From: Bradysia coprophila | Lineage: Eukaryota; Arthropoda; Insecta; Diptera; Sciaridae | Assembly (NCBI RefSeq): GCF_014529535.1 | Contig: NW_023503670.1 | Span: 310,001 to 374,000, forward strand | Direction of reading: 5' to 3' | DNA length: 64,000 nucleotides | Position numbers and translations under genes: made by a program | Part shown: piece after piece, positions 11,094-23,714 of the stretch | Numbering within the stretch: position 1 is the first letter of the stretch | Layout: each line of letters starts with the position of its first letter | Notes under the pieces: generated by a model | What the model saw: the letters and a program-made list of their open reading frames with translations, nothing else | Told to the model about the DNA's origin: nothing | Databases searched by the model: none

Positions 11094-12710
11094 ATGCAGC
11101 AACCAATAGCTAGAAGGACTGAACAACCGCCACATCCGGTCAAATATCACTATGCCGATACATTTTGGTGCATTTACATTACGTCAGTGGTTAGTGCGTG
11201 CATTGCCGAACTAGGTATTTGAAGATCTGAATTCTGAATACGTTGGACAAACTTATAACACGCAGCACTCTTTTACAGCCACTTATCCTCTAGATTTAAC
11301 GAAAACAAGACTACAAATACAAGGAGAGGCTTTAACTGCGAATCTTAATAATGTCAAGGTAAGTCGCCTTGTGTCAATACAACAAAATTTTAAACATTGA
11401 GGCCATAAACAACACCGTCAGTTATCTTCTACAGTGAGATTAATTTCAAAAGAACTTTATACTTACCGAGGTAGTTCCTCGTCTGTTCAGATTTGTTTTA
11501 CGTTTTCCCATCATCGTTGCGACCATTAAATTTGAATTAATTGTCGACAATCAAAAATGGTTTAAATTGACTGATGAAATTGTAGTGCACACTTGATTGT
11601 GATGGAAATAGTTGTAGAGTGGACTGACTGACCGGTCGTTAACGAGTAGGAAACATTTTAGGGTTGCATTGTATATGACCGGATTTTCCTGACCTTCCGT
11701 TATGCTCGAATCGTCAAACGTTTTATTTCATTTCCAGAAGCTGCACAATCACCGTGGTATGTTGGGTACTGCACTGGGAATAGTGCGCGAAGAAGGATCA
11801 CTTAAATTGTGGCAAGGAGTAACACCAGCCCTATATCGTCACGTAGTTTACAGTGGCTGTCGCATCGTTGTGTACGACAATTTGCGAAAGAAACTGGGTT
11901 CGACCGGTCAGGTTGGAATTCCGTTGTATCAGTCGGCGATTTGTGGAATAACTGCCGGTGGTTTGGCACAATGGTTGGCCTCACCGGCCGATTTAGTCAA
12001 AGTACAAGTTCAAATGGAAGGTAAACGTCGACTGATGGGACTCGAACCGAGGGTGAACAGTGCTGCTCATGCATTTATGGAAATAGTGCGGCGCGGTGGC
12101 GTCAAGGGTTTGTGGAAGGGAAGCATACCGAATGTTCAACGTGCAGCTCTAGTCAATTTAGGTGAATTTTATTAATCTCTTGGTTCGATCGTTGATTTAA
12201 TGCTCGTTCAACCAATCACAGGTGATCTGACCACATACGATCACATTAAACGAACAATTCTCACGAAAACTGGACTGCCAGATTCGCATACGGTGCATAT
12301 TCTGTCTTCAATATGTGCTGGCTTGGTCGCAGCTGCAATGGGTAAGGTCAACCATTCTTTTTTCACCTCAATGGTTTTTAACTGTACGGAATTCACATTT
12401 ATAGGAACGCCAGCCGATGTTGTGAAGACGCGAGTTATGAATCAACCAACTGACAATAGTGGAAGGTTTGTGCTTCGATTGTTCAACAACTTTGATCTGA
12501 TGTCTAAATTCGTGTTAAATTTTACTGAATTTTAGGGGTCTACTGTATCGTGGGGCAATTGACTGTCTGCGGCAAACGGTATCAAAGGAAGGATTTTTGG
12601 CGTTATACAAAGGCTTTCTTCCCTGTTGGATTCGTATGGCTCCGTGGTCGTTAACATTTTGGATGTCATTCGAAGGAATTCGACGGATGCTCGGCACGAA
12701 TTCGTACTGA
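11094..12710 (+). CDS. Ucp4: Mitochondrial carrier, uncoupling protein 4 type
   Basis: This is an inner mitochondrial membrane transporter of the SLC25 family, UCP4 branch, thought to carry anions and mildly uncouple respiration. Six coding exons join in phase: 11094-11214, 11279-11358, 11738-12161, 12222-12341, 12405-12465 and 12536-12710, giving 326 aa. All three repeats carry the carrier signature at the end of their first helix: YPLDLTKTRLQIQGE, SPADLVKVQVQMEG and TPADVVKTRVMNQP. The start is the first Met after an acceptor-like site and is followed by YADTFWCIYITSVVSACIAEL, the UCP4-like first helix. The C-terminus LYKGFLPCWIRMAPWSLTFW is also typical. A brown-fat-type UCP1-3 or another SLC25 member is less likely given the first-helix text. 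Confidence 0.9.
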
Positions 12711-14620
12711 TTTTTGAGTGGAAATTTTGAATTAAGAAATTTTAATGGCCATCCCATCCCAGTTAACAGCCACACACATTGTTTCAAGTGAAATATAAAA
12801 AAAAGTTGGAGATAAGAAAAATTTAATGTAAAATCAAACGAAAACGTTCTCCTTATTGGAACGTCGGATCAATACCTCGAAAAGTTGAATTTTTCTTTCT
12901 TTTTTGTAAATGAAAATGGCCAATAATGTTTTTTAGCTGTGATGAGGTTTTCTTTTTATAAACACAAATTAAGTAGTCTTAGGTATACATAAGAGTGGTC
13001 TACTCTAGTTCGTTTTAGGTTCACATTCTCTTAGAGAAAGTAGTTTTGTTTTTAAAATTTAGTCGTGATCGTTGATGTGTGAACAGTTTTCCAAAGGTTT
13101 TTTTTTCCGCTATTTTGTACCAAGTGTAATTGTAAATTAATTTATTTCTTAAAAAACAAAATTCTGTTACAGCCGTAGTACGTTCGCATATATAGAGCTG
13201 CTTGACCGTAAAAATATTTTTATAATAAACAATGAAGAAGTAAAAAAATCGAATTTCTTTTGATGATACAGTAGAAGAAGACGAGGAAACATCGTCAGCA
13301 AACGCTGCAAAAAACACTATCTGCTGTTGGACGAATTTTAGAGCTGGTCCCTGTAGTCTTTCCCAGAGATTTCAAATGTGTAAACCCTGACAAAGGAATT
13401 ACCACTTGGTTCACCCTTTTAAACTCACAGTTCTTAATACTCACACTAAGACTAAGAACAGCCCTCGTTATGCAGTAAAACTTACAAACTACATCGACAA
13501 GAAAGAGTTGAAAATCTCATCTGTTTTGGGTGACTTTGTCTCCAGGTAATCATCTACAATGGCTGCCACAGTTGTAATTTTCGTATGGGGCGCTACAGCT
13601 GTGACAGTAAGTCTAGATTACCTGGAGACAAAGTTACCCAAAACAGATACGATTTTCAATTCGGTTTTGTCAGTGTCACAACAATCACCGACACTCCACC
13701 GAGTAGGTGGACTAGTTACTTTCGGTTTAATTTAATTTTATAAAGTCGAGGAAACAAAGGACTATCACTGCTCTTGGAGAAAATGGAATACTTGAGTCCC
13801 GAGGTGCCGACATATATTCTCTTTTTTACATCGACACACGCTGTCTGGGTGACCAGATAAATTGTGTATTGATTTCAAGTATTTATCACCACCGAAATTT
13901 CTTATCACAATAAAATTTCCACCTTTGATCCTGCTGCTAGGCACCAGTTACAAAGCCTCTCAGTCACCTATTGGCTTTTTATGGCAAAATAATAGCAACG
14001 GAAAACACTCTGCAGAACAATCTGTTTCGCCGAGCTTGTTGAATTGCCATTTGAAAGGGGAAACTAAAAATTCCGACCTGAAATTTGACTGTTTGGAAAT
14101 CAATATAGAAATACGGATGGAAAAGGACGATTTGTAATAAAGAAAGGTTGTCTTGAAAACTATTTAAAAAATGCTAAGAATCAGTGAATGTGAAAGCGAT
14201 TAGTACAAAATTACCAAGATTAGGAAATTTAGCAATTTCGGCACCAGTTACTACTCGAATCAATGAAATTTTGTAAAAAAAATTAAAATGGAACGTTCGC
14301 TGCGTTTTTTGATGTTTCTTAGAAAGAACACACCAGCCAACACAAAATGGTCTTACCTTATGTTCTTATAAACATACCGGCTTGTATTTTGCTGACTTAT
14401 ACGAGTATATTCTAATCACCTTACAAAAATACAATTTCATTCATTAATTTTTTACACACACATACACACTTCCAATACAAAACGCACACCAGAAAATGTG
14501 TATCGTATCGTCACCTATGTATTGGGATGTGGATTGTGTATATGTATTTTCCACAATGTTTTCTATCACAAGATAATAGTGTGTGTGTTTAAATATGGAT
14601 ATTGACAAGATGTTATGCAT
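12711..14620. other. UCP4 3' flank and intergenic
   Basis: No gene is recognised. The open frame at 13862-14137 has no motif. The stretch contains an inverted-repeat element (13508-13659) and ends just before a tRNA. Confidence 0.45.
13508..13659. mobile_element. Inverted-repeat MITE-like element
   Basis: Arms of about 45 bp face each other: TTGAAAATCTCATCTGTTTT continuing GGGTGACTTTGTCTCCAGGTAATC, and its near-complement ending at 13659. The spacer is only about 60 bp. A target duplication is not obvious, so the family is undetermined. Confidence 0.7.
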
Positions 14621-14704
14621 GTCAGGTTGGCCGAGCGGTCTAAGGCGCCAGATTTAAGCTCTGGTTCCCGAAGGGGAGCGTGGGTTCGAACCCCACACCT
14701 GACA
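14621..14704 (+). tRNA. tRNA-Leu (anticodon TAA)
   Basis: The acceptor arms GTCAGGT and ACCTGAC pair perfectly with discriminator A at 14704. The anticodon stem CCAGA/TCTGG encloses TTTAAGC, giving anticodon TAA for TTA codons. The long variable arm TTCCCGAAGGGGAGC fits a class II tRNA. Boxes A and B are intact and a strong T run begins near 14708. With the two genes at 1.7 and 3.6 kb, three different leucine isoacceptors lie within 13 kb. Confidence 0.94.
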
Positions 14705-17381
14705 AACTTTTTTTTTTTATTTTTTTATTTTCGATTTATTTGCATAAAAGTAATCCATCAGTTGGTATTTTGACGTTGCTAGACTTGGAGTGGAATGGCA
14801 AGCTCGAGAGAACGGTATTGAAACAAAGGTTGGTTTAGAAAAAATTCCATATAATTTCATGTGAATTCACATCTCAATTTTTCGACATTTTTCTTTTATA
14901 GATTATTTACAATAAAATTCATCAAATTAAATGCTAAGAATTATAAAAATTTTAAAATTTCTTTTTTTTTTGAACTGAACTGACTTGATACATAAACAAT
15001 TTAAAAAGTAAAAATTTAACAAAATATCTTTCTTCCTTCACTTAATCAATGAAATTCAAAACAATTTGACCTATGCACCATCATTACAGCCAGAGGGACT
15101 TATTTGTATTTCGGTATGTCGACTTATCGGAATTTACTGAAATGTACCAAGGCTTGAATTAATTTCATTAATTTTGTGTAAGTTTCAGTAAATTCAGTAT
15201 AATCGATTCACGAAAAATATAGGCCCTGCTAACAGGCGATAAATGTTTTTTTTTTTGATCGACAAACATTAAAATGAAATTTGTACTTAGATTATTATAC
15301 TAAACAATAAGATGCAACAAAACGATCTCGTAGCATAGCCTTCGATATATGGTAGTACTGAGTCTAAATGATAAAGTGGAGAAACATATACGTATCCCCC
15401 AACAATTTTAAAATAAATGTATCACTCTGAGTCGCACGCCGATACGTCAGGCCAATACCTTCTCCAGCAACCTAACTACATTTATTAAGGTGTATGATTA
15501 TACAAACAAAGGAAATCAGGTGGTATTTTAACAGCGGTAAAACGAAGTTTGTTTGCTAGAGAGGGTATTGGTCAGGCCGTTTAGGTTTGATATTTGTCTT
15601 AGACCCTCGCGCAGAACACTTCTGTCAAGGCAGCTAGCCAAAGAGCATTAGGTATTCACCAAAGCACGGAAATTGTTTGGAATTCTACTCCCAAATTGAA
15701 ATGAATCAATCAAACTCTTAGATTTATTATGGTTGAAGTGATCTCTGACTTTAGCTTAAATATGAGGTACTTGTGAGAAAAGACTTCAGAATAAACACGA
15801 AGGTTGAACGGGCAACATGCCCTAAGTATAGTGTTTAATTCTCATATACACGGTGGTATGATCCTAACTGTATTTAGTTGGAATTACGGTTTATTGCCGT
15901 GGCCATGTCATAAAAATAGGAATTTGTAACCGTGACGATCATCAAAGAACTAAATTTCTAAAATTTCGATCTCCGCGGGAAACTACACCTGTTTCCTTAT
16001 AAGCGCAAAAACAGTCACCTGGAGTGAGTATTTTCCAAGCAATTTTCTAGTTATGATAAATTCAAATAGTGCGCAGGCTAACAAGGAAGGTTTTTAGACC
16101 TCCCGATACACGTGAAAATACACATGAAAAAAATGTATGAAGCGCCCAAGAACGTGCGCACTATTTAGATTATCCCTTGCCACACATCAACACCTAGGGA
16201 GAAAAAGCTGGAAATCTCGCTTCGAGGGTGTTTTTGGTGGCCAAAGAGTGAAGAAAGCACCCGAGAAAATGAAGTTTCCTACTTTTTCCCGAGGTCAAAG
16301 TTACTGTTTTCTCGCCTGCGTTATGAAAATCAGCTTTTCCTGCCTAGATAATATTCCCATATTTTCTACTGCCGCAGCCTCGATACAATTGTGGCTATTA
16401 TTGTCTTTTCTGTAAGGATGAAAATGAATGTACTGACAGCAGTCTACGAACTCTGAGATGATTCCATTACAAAAATTTTTTACTCGAATGACTTCGAACG
16501 CTTACATTCATTCAGCTACAAAACCACACTCGCCAACTCTGCATAAATGTTGAATTATAATTGAATACCGATTTGAATACGCAAAAAGAAAATTTGTCAA
16601 TTTTAGTGAAGTGATTCAACAACAACAAACATCCACTTTGATACGTTACATCTAAAATTGATAAACATGCGGCAGTGAGATAGAGAGAATTAAACATTAA
16701 GTGCAATGCAAAAGGTAGGAAAAGAGTTTGGTGAGTCTTTAACACAATTCCTGCATGCCCATTGTTAACATAATGATTCACAAGGCAAATCGCAACAAAT
16801 GGAATTGGGTTTAGCATTTTAAAGGAGCTTTCGTCTTTTGTAAAACTTAATCGATTGTAACGTGACAATAACATAGTCCAAATATAGAAACTTATGCCTA
16901 GGACTGAAGTGAGACTCTCACTGTGAGAGTATACGGAGCGTGACTATATTACGGTCACATTCACATCTAAACATCAATTTCATATTTTATCGGTTTGTGG
17001 TCAACAACCATCGAAAATAAAGATCAAATTTCGAAATAAAATAAAATTTTACTTTTAACATACAGCGGCCCGATCACATTTCGTCTTCGCACCATTTGTT
17101 CTGAATTTTTGTTCACTTACACTAGAGAAATAATTTGCACAATTTCGCCCGTTAAGCAATTCACAAAATCGTTTCAGTCTAGACACTGGTTACAATTTCC
17201 ATTGAGAAAAGCGAGATCGCTTTCCAACAAGAAGAAAAATTGTTCATAAAATGTGGCGCACAGATTCGCATCGTAGTCCACAGCAAAATGAAATTGTCTT
17301 CCAATTTCATTAAATCACAAAGTTCAAGTCACAGGCTTTTCGTTGTCTGTGTGTGTATGGCTTGGATGAAATTTGAACCGC
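14705..17381. other. Intergenic, nothing firm
   Basis: AT-rich DNA without a supported gene. A weak pair of inverted ends (CAGGCCAATACCTTCTC near 15448 and GAGGGTATTGGTCAGGC near 15561) may mark a decayed small element. Open frames at 16137-16415 and 16512-16874 carry no motif and no splice context. Confidence 0.4.
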
Positions 17382-20300
17382 TCAGACCACCTCTCCGTAT
17401 TCGGCAATGAATTCATTCAGCAATTCTAAAATTCGTCGAAATGTGGGCCGTTTCTCTGTATCGGCTGCCCAGCAAGCCATCAACAGTGAATTGTAAATAT
17501 TATCCGGACACAGTTCCGGTTGCGGAAGTCTGAAAATGGGAAAGACCAAAAATGTGAGCAATTTTGTGTGACTGGTGCATACACCGGCGAGCGCTTACCG
17601 TTTTCCTTTCACCAGAAGTTGAATGAAATCGTCCAATTTTGCCACAGAATTCGGTTCCAAATTGGGCTCCTTGCCTTTGGAAAACATCTCGAATAATGTA
17701 ACGCCGTACGACCACACGTCCGATTGAAATGAATATTTTTCTCGAATCAATGTTTCGGGAGCGTACCTGAAATTGTAATTTTTGTGTTTAAATTGTCACA
17801 GGCATAACAAACAACCTCAACACCCTACCACTTATACGGAATGAATCGTCGATTTTGCGTTATGTAGTAGCCCTTCTCGTTGACAAACTGCGACAATCCA
17901 AAATCGGAGATCTTCACATGCTCATCACTGTCAATCAAAACGTTGCGTGCCGCCAGATCACGATGAACGATTTTCTTTCCAGCTAAGTACTCCATCCCTG
18001 AAGCAATGTCTTTGGCAAATTTTAAGAGACCGTGCACGGTCAACGACGGACTACTGGAACTCAAATATTTGAGAAATGATCCGTGCTTTACATATTGCAT
18101 TATGATCGCTATGTGAGGTATGTCCGTTGATGTTATGATTTTGACGATGTTCTGATGGTCTAGTCGCTGAAATACGGTAATGGAAATTTAATACACGAAT
18201 GGTTTGATTTAGTGGAAGCCGGAAGGTGTACCTTCATCACGGAAATTTCCCGCTGAAAATCTTTGAAATCATTTTTCGTTGGACATTGATTCAGTGTTTT
18301 AATGGCCACTTCTATGACACGATCTTCACCGTACTCCATGATGCCCCTGTACACAGTGCCGTATTGACCCTTTCCAATGTAGTTGTTGTCTACACGAAAA
18401 ACGAAAAATCATTACACTTCAACCGCAGACACGCAGGCATTGCCAACTTACCGTGATAAATCAGCCGTGCACCATGATCAAGTTCAATGACTTTTCGTGC
18501 TTTCTCGTAGTCATCGTCACTGTCCGGACTCAAAAGCGTAATCAATTCTTTTTGGTTTTCCACCGAGTTAAAGTCACTCTCGTCCTGCGACCATGAATTT
18601 TCGTCCGTCACCGAATTGTTCGAATTAATGCTCGAGTGATCGTTCTCGCTGCTGAGGTTCGAAATGTTCCCCTCCGATTTTAACAGCGTTTGATCTGAGA
18701 TTGAACCGATATAGGCTTCTAATGAAATTCGATTGGTACCCATTTGAGTGAGAGAGAAAAGAAACTCACCAGTCGTCGCTGACATTATACTGCCGTTAGA
18801 GCTGGTCGACACATGGTCTCGTTCACCGTTCAAAATCAACGGCTCGATACGTTCGTAAACTTTTTGATTTCGTTCACCTGCAGTATGGAAGACAAATAGT
18901 TGAGATCGCCTCTGGTATGACATAAATTGCTTAAAGTTTGTACTTACGCGTACTAATCAACGTCGAAAAGACATGTTGTGGCGATGAAAATCGTCGTTCA
19001 GGTACATCCCACCCAGAAAGCATTATTTCGTAAATATCAATCGGACAACTTTTTGGTTGGGGTAATCGTCGCCGCGATGCTAGGCTCTGATAAGAGAAAA
19101 GGGGATTCATGAGAAGACTATTTTTAGGCTGTGACCGATTGTTTTCATTAAAATATTCGGTGAAAGTTAGGCGAATTTAACGAAAAAGGGGAATGTCTTA
19201 CGTTTTGTAATGGCGGCTTCACTCCTTTCGAAAAGATTTCCCATACGGTTGTGGCATAGGAGAAAATTTCTGCTTTAAAATCGGTTGTCACTCGTTGAGG
19301 AGTTGCGTAATATTCTACCGGTATCCAGGGAAAACTGCAAATTTTATCGTTAGTCAACTGGTTAAAAACAGGCAAGATCTGAGATCAGTCGCTAATCTCG
19401 TCTGCCCAATATTTTCTGCTGTATACATACTCAGCTTTGGTGTATGAGTGATGAAATCCGGGATCGCCTAATCGTACGACCAGCGACGTTCCGTTAAATT
19501 GTACTACATGTAACGAGCTACATCGGATTTTTCCGTGAATTGTATTGTTCTCTTGCTACAAAGGTTAAAAAAAAGGTCGATGAAATTTTCTGCCGCTTCC
19601 ACTAACGTAAAAGAATTTACCAAAAAATACAAAGCCCTAGCTAATGAAAACGCTGCATCGATAAGACAGACAATGGAAATAGATCGATTGTCCGCTAAAA
19701 ATTCGTCCAATGGCCCCAGTCGCGTCGATTCAATGACCATTGTGTACGGCGATGACAACGTAAATCCGTACATCTTAATCAGTTCAGTCGATTGCAGTTT
19801 ACTCCACTTATAGGCCAGGTTCATAAAATCCTGCAAATCAAAATCGAAATGTAAAACGATTGGGCTCGTTCGAAGTGCGGTTTGAGTGCGACTCTTACAT
19901 TTAAATGGTCCCTCGAATTCAATATCTTCAATGTGACTTCCAGTTTGGTGTTGTTCGGTAACAACCAATCAGCTCGCATTCGTTTGATGATGCCATTTTC
20001 AATAATTTTCTCCGTGTCTGAGGTCGAAACGGTCAAAATCAACATTTTAAATCACAACATCGAGTCACTTACGAATATATTTACGAAGCTCAAGCGCTGG
20101 ATCGATAATTTGCGGCAATTTTTGCCTCAATTCCATTTCGATGTCAACACTAGCCGATTTTATTACAGTTAATTGACTTTCCGGAAGACATAGCAGCAGC
20201 GACGGAGCCTTATCGTAGTCTGACGGTGCTAATCTCAATTTATTCGCCGATTCCGTTTTGATGCTCTTCGCCAGCTCTGGTAAACTGCTAAATGGCTTTA

Positions 20301-21784
20301 CATCGTTTTGTGAGTGCAGATCCCATGTAACATTTCCGAAGAGTTTCTGTTTGACAATTTTGAACGTTTCCGGGTGAACACTGGGCAAGAAAATTGTGAA
20401 AAATTAGATCCCAACACGAGAGAAAGAGTTCGCCCAACAACTAAACCTACGATTTGGTTATAATGTCAATGTAGTATACACCGTACATCTTTTCGCATTG
20501 TCGAATGATGTACGAACCAGCTAAGCTTTGCTTTTCCTGCAACTTAAAGTATGAGAATTCGCCTCCGATGGGTCCGTGACATTTGAGTTCACGCAGCTCT
20601 TGCAATAGTGGCGATTTAAACGACTGACACAAATCAATCGTCCACGTTGCCATTAATCTAAAACGATATCAACATTGATTTTGACGCCGTCAAATGATAT
20701 TAATTGACTTCAAAGCTACTCACCGATAATATCCGGTCACGCAGGTAACAAACGATTCTAATCTCGCTTTGTCCGTAATTGTAACCGAAAAGCCTACGTT
20801 CGTCGATCGCATACCAAATGTGACCGTATCGTTGTCAACGACAATGGCCAAGAAGTCTTCGATTTTCGAGATGTGTTTCCACACTTTCTTGTACGAATAG
20901 TAAGCGCTCAGACCCGGTCGTGTCGGATGATGTGGCGCAAATTCGAGATCGATGGGGCACGTACCCCGCTCCAGTCCATCTTCAGGTAAATATGATGCAA
21001 TGGCTGCACATTTTTCTACGAAATAGTTTGGCGCGTTTGTTGTAATTGATAGTAAGTAGGCAGTTTTTACGTAGCTGTAAGTGGATGGGTTGGTTTTGGT
21101 GTGATTATTTACAATGGTGAATGGTCATTGACAGTATAATACTCACTACGCATCGTGTTTATGTTTGATTTGTTCCAGTTGTTCGGCAATCCGCTGCTTG
21201 ATGATAAACGAATGTTTTTTCACATACTTTTCCGGAACGTATTTCTTGTAATTCTTTTTCAATTCGACCACAGATTTGTTAAATTCCAACATTTCGATGT
21301 ACATATTGGTGACTATTAATCCGAGTACTTTCTCTTTATGATTTGGATAAACTAGATCGGGAATCTTTTCATTTATTAGATCCCATTTGACTTGATGATA
21401 GAAATAATTGTATGCATTCTTGTCCAGACTCTTCAGTGTGGGCAAGTCCTTAACCTTTAAGCACAAAAGATAGACGGTAAATCACTGCGTCACTAAATAA
21501 AGTGGACAATCCACTTGCTCTTCGTATACCTGATATCTTATTCTAAAGTCGTATTTTGTATTCGGCAACAGGTGCCTGCATCCTGGAACAAAGTACGGTG
21601 TATCGCTGGTACGCAAAGCAAATAATGTGCACACCAGGGGTTTCATTTCCAAGTCTTGGCATATTCGTTGGCAAAGGACCTCGCAGCAAGTGTCATTGTC
21701 GACTGGATATTCCTGGTATTCGTTGTTTGCGTAAAGGAATATCGATATCAGTGGCATCGCTGAGTGGTGACTGGGTTGATTCAT
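17382..21784 (-). CDS. hop: Janus kinase (JAK, hopscotch orthologue)
   Basis: This is the cytoplasmic tyrosine kinase of the JAK/STAT pathway, bound to cytokine receptors such as Domeless. Sixteen exons join in phase: 21784-21530, 21454-21147, 21074-20724, 20657-20451, 20380-20073, 20017-19899, 19830-19621, 19555-19431, 19334-19202, 19086-18948, 18877-18770, 18694-18452, 18389-18232, 18166-17829, 17766-17599 and 17529-17382. The product is 1105 aa, near the fly protein's length. In order it has a FERM region, an SH2-like region with GSYIIRQC (about 352-358), a pseudokinase (about 477-735) with HGKIRCSSL where the catalytic loop would be, an acidic serine-rich linker, and an active kinase. The kinase shows glycine loop GKGQYGTVYRG (841-851), VAIK lysine 866, HRDLAARN (Asp 958), SDFG (Asp 976) and tandem tyrosines KGYY (988-989). 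It ends with the RPTF segment. Confidence 0.95.
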
Positions 21785-22639
21785 TTTTTGAATGGATTTG
21801 ACTATTCAGATTCAGAAAAACATTTTCCTTTTTACGTTTGTTTTGTTGCGAAGGTTTTCTGCAATAAGAAGAGAAAAGTATTACTGGTAGTGTATAAACA
21901 CAGCACGCAGTGTTGCGTTATTATAAATCCTTACAAATATGAGAGAAAGTTGAAATGACCTGGTAAGAATTTTCTATCGATACTAGTTTCTCAAAGAAAT
22001 ATCTTAATATTACGTAACGTAAGTTTCAAGCACAAAATCCGACTTCATTGTAATTTCCATATAGAACTGAATCATTATTTCAGGGCTTGAGTTACACGCC
22101 ATATCCAACATTGATCCCATCAGCGAATTAATTTCCAAACAGACAGCTTATTTCATGAAAAAGTATTCGATATCGGCGTCGTGTCGGATTTGATCAGTCT
22201 CTTAGCTTCCTGAAACTATGCTTATGTGCGAAGCTCGCTTTTGCTTTGTTTTTGTTTTCAATTATTTTTTTCTCTCTTTCTTTGTTAACGTAAATTTTTG
22301 TGTGAAAATAACATGAGGATTTTTCTGGCCGCTTTTGCCTCTATTTTTATTCTCGACCCCATGATTCCCGCGTTAGGAAATCAAGCGCTCATCAAGTAAT
22401 TTTTAATTTTAACAAATCATCATGTTGTTGTATCTTCGGATTTGTCTCGACAGTCTTAGCTGTAAATCTTTGTAAAGATGATATGAAGTGTGAATAAAGG
22501 CCGAAAGTATTTAAAAAAAAGAAGTTCAGGGCAGGCCCATTGGCGGCCAAGGTGCACGAAATTCTTGGGTTTTCACACAGTATTTCCACCCACTTCATCT
22601 AAATCCTTAGGAATAACTTTTACATGCTACATGCGTCGA
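21785..22639. other. JAK upstream region and intergenic
   Basis: No gene is recognised. The JAK promoter and 5' leader should lie in the first part of this stretch, but no specific motif can be named. Confidence 0.4.
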
Positions 22640-23090
22640 AAACCGTACTTGTTACTCATGTTTCATGCACTACTTTTGACGCCCCCAGTATGTAAAATCC
22701 ATTACATAACTCCGACTCCGACTTCACTATACCCAGCGAGCGATGTATTTCATCCACTATGCATCCTAGATTACGCTAGGCCAACCAGGTAAGTGGTAAA
22801 GGACAATCACACAAGGAGCTGACCCTCAATTGGCGTACAGTCCGACTAACTACAACATTTAGGTTCAGAGAACACATTCAAAAGATCCCCTGAGAGATTC
22901 ACCAATGCATTATAAGTTATACGATCTCCTGAGATATTCACCAGAGCCTTATAAGTCATCCGATCTCCTGAGAGATTCACAAACTTCATAACAGTATTTT
23001 CGATGATGATTGCTGAATTGTAAAATCCATTACATAACTCGGAATAAAAATAAAAAGTCTCGTTTTCGGCTATGCCTCGGATGAACACAG
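22640..23090. repeat. Dispersed repeat, copy B
   Basis: This copy shares the ordered blocks listed for 4650-4860, with a longer left part and an internal tandem array at 22883-22990. The phrase GTAAAATCCATTACATAACT occurs at both its left (near 22690) and right (near 23020) sides. Class unknown. Confidence 0.6.
22883..22990. repeat. Tandem repeat, about 40-bp unit, three copies
   Basis: The phrase GATCTCCTGAGAGATTCACC followed by a TATAAGT-type tail starts at 22883, 22923 and 22962 (units of 40 and 39 bp, third partial). Only one unit is present in the related repeat at 4650-4860, so the array expanded in this copy. Confidence 0.8.
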
Positions 23091-23140
23091 TTCAAAACTC
23101 TTCTTTTCATTTTTTTATCCCTAGTCATGTAATAGTAGAT

Positions 23141-23383
23141 TACATTGGATGCTGCGGAGGTAGTTCATTACATGAGGGATCAATTTTGTGATACGAGCCG
23201 AACTTACAACAAGCTTTGGAAACGGTTATTTTGGCAAGTGTAGAGTTTACGAAAGCGAGGTATGCAACTACACGAGTCAAAATAACCGGTTTCAAAGCGA
23301 GTTGCTTAAAACCACACGAGTGAGTTCGCGAGTTCACAAAATTGATTCCGAGTGTAATGAACTACCAAGCAGCATCCAATGTA
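23141..23383. mobile_element. Inverted-repeat element with about 48-bp arms
   Basis: The left arm TACATTGGATGCTGCGGAGG (from 23141) and the right arm ending CAGCATCCAATGTA (23383) are inverted, and each extends inward through a GTTCATTACA block to CAAAATTGATTC. A further inverted pair lies inside (CGGTTATTTTGGC / GTCAAAATAACCGG). A diverged relative of the left arm lies near 24565-24660. Confidence 0.7.
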
Positions 23384-23445
23384 TTCTGTGTTATTGCCTA
23401 TTCACCCGGAATATTGTTGTTACGAGTACATTTTTCCACCCAAGG

Positions 23446-23706
23446 CAGGGCCTATTTTAAGGAATTTAATTTCCAAAAATTTCCAAAATTTCACAAATTT
23501 CACAAAAATTCTTAAAATTTCCAAATTTTGTTTTCTGTTAGATCTCATTCCGAAGTAATCAGTTAAGCTCAAAGACATGAAAAACAACTAAAAAGGCAGT
23601 AAAAACAACATTTACGATGTAATCTGTTGTGTTTTTAGATGAAATGACAAAAAGTGATGGAAAAATTTGAGTTTTTGGAAATTTAATTTCCTTAAAATAG
23701 GGCCTG
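23446..23706. mobile_element. hAT-like MITE with 8-bp target duplication
   Basis: The element is 261 bp and begins CAGGGCCTATTTTAAGGAA, with the inverted copy ending at 23706. A perfect 8-bp duplication ACCCAAGG flanks it (23438-23445 and 23707-23714). CAGGG ends with 8-bp duplications point to the hAT superfamily. The arms continue into imperfect AATTTCCAAAAATTTCC text. No transposase is encoded, so it would depend on an enzyme made elsewhere. Confidence 0.9.
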
Positions 23707-23714
23707 ACCCAAGG

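Noticed and set aside
15448-15577. Inverted ends CAGGCCAATACC / GGTATTGGTCAGGC as a MITE
   Set aside because: Arms are short and mismatched and no target duplication is visible; left as a possible decayed element in the intergenic note.
16512-16874. 120-codon minus-strand frame
   Set aside because: No motif, no splice partners, composition of plain AT-rich DNA.
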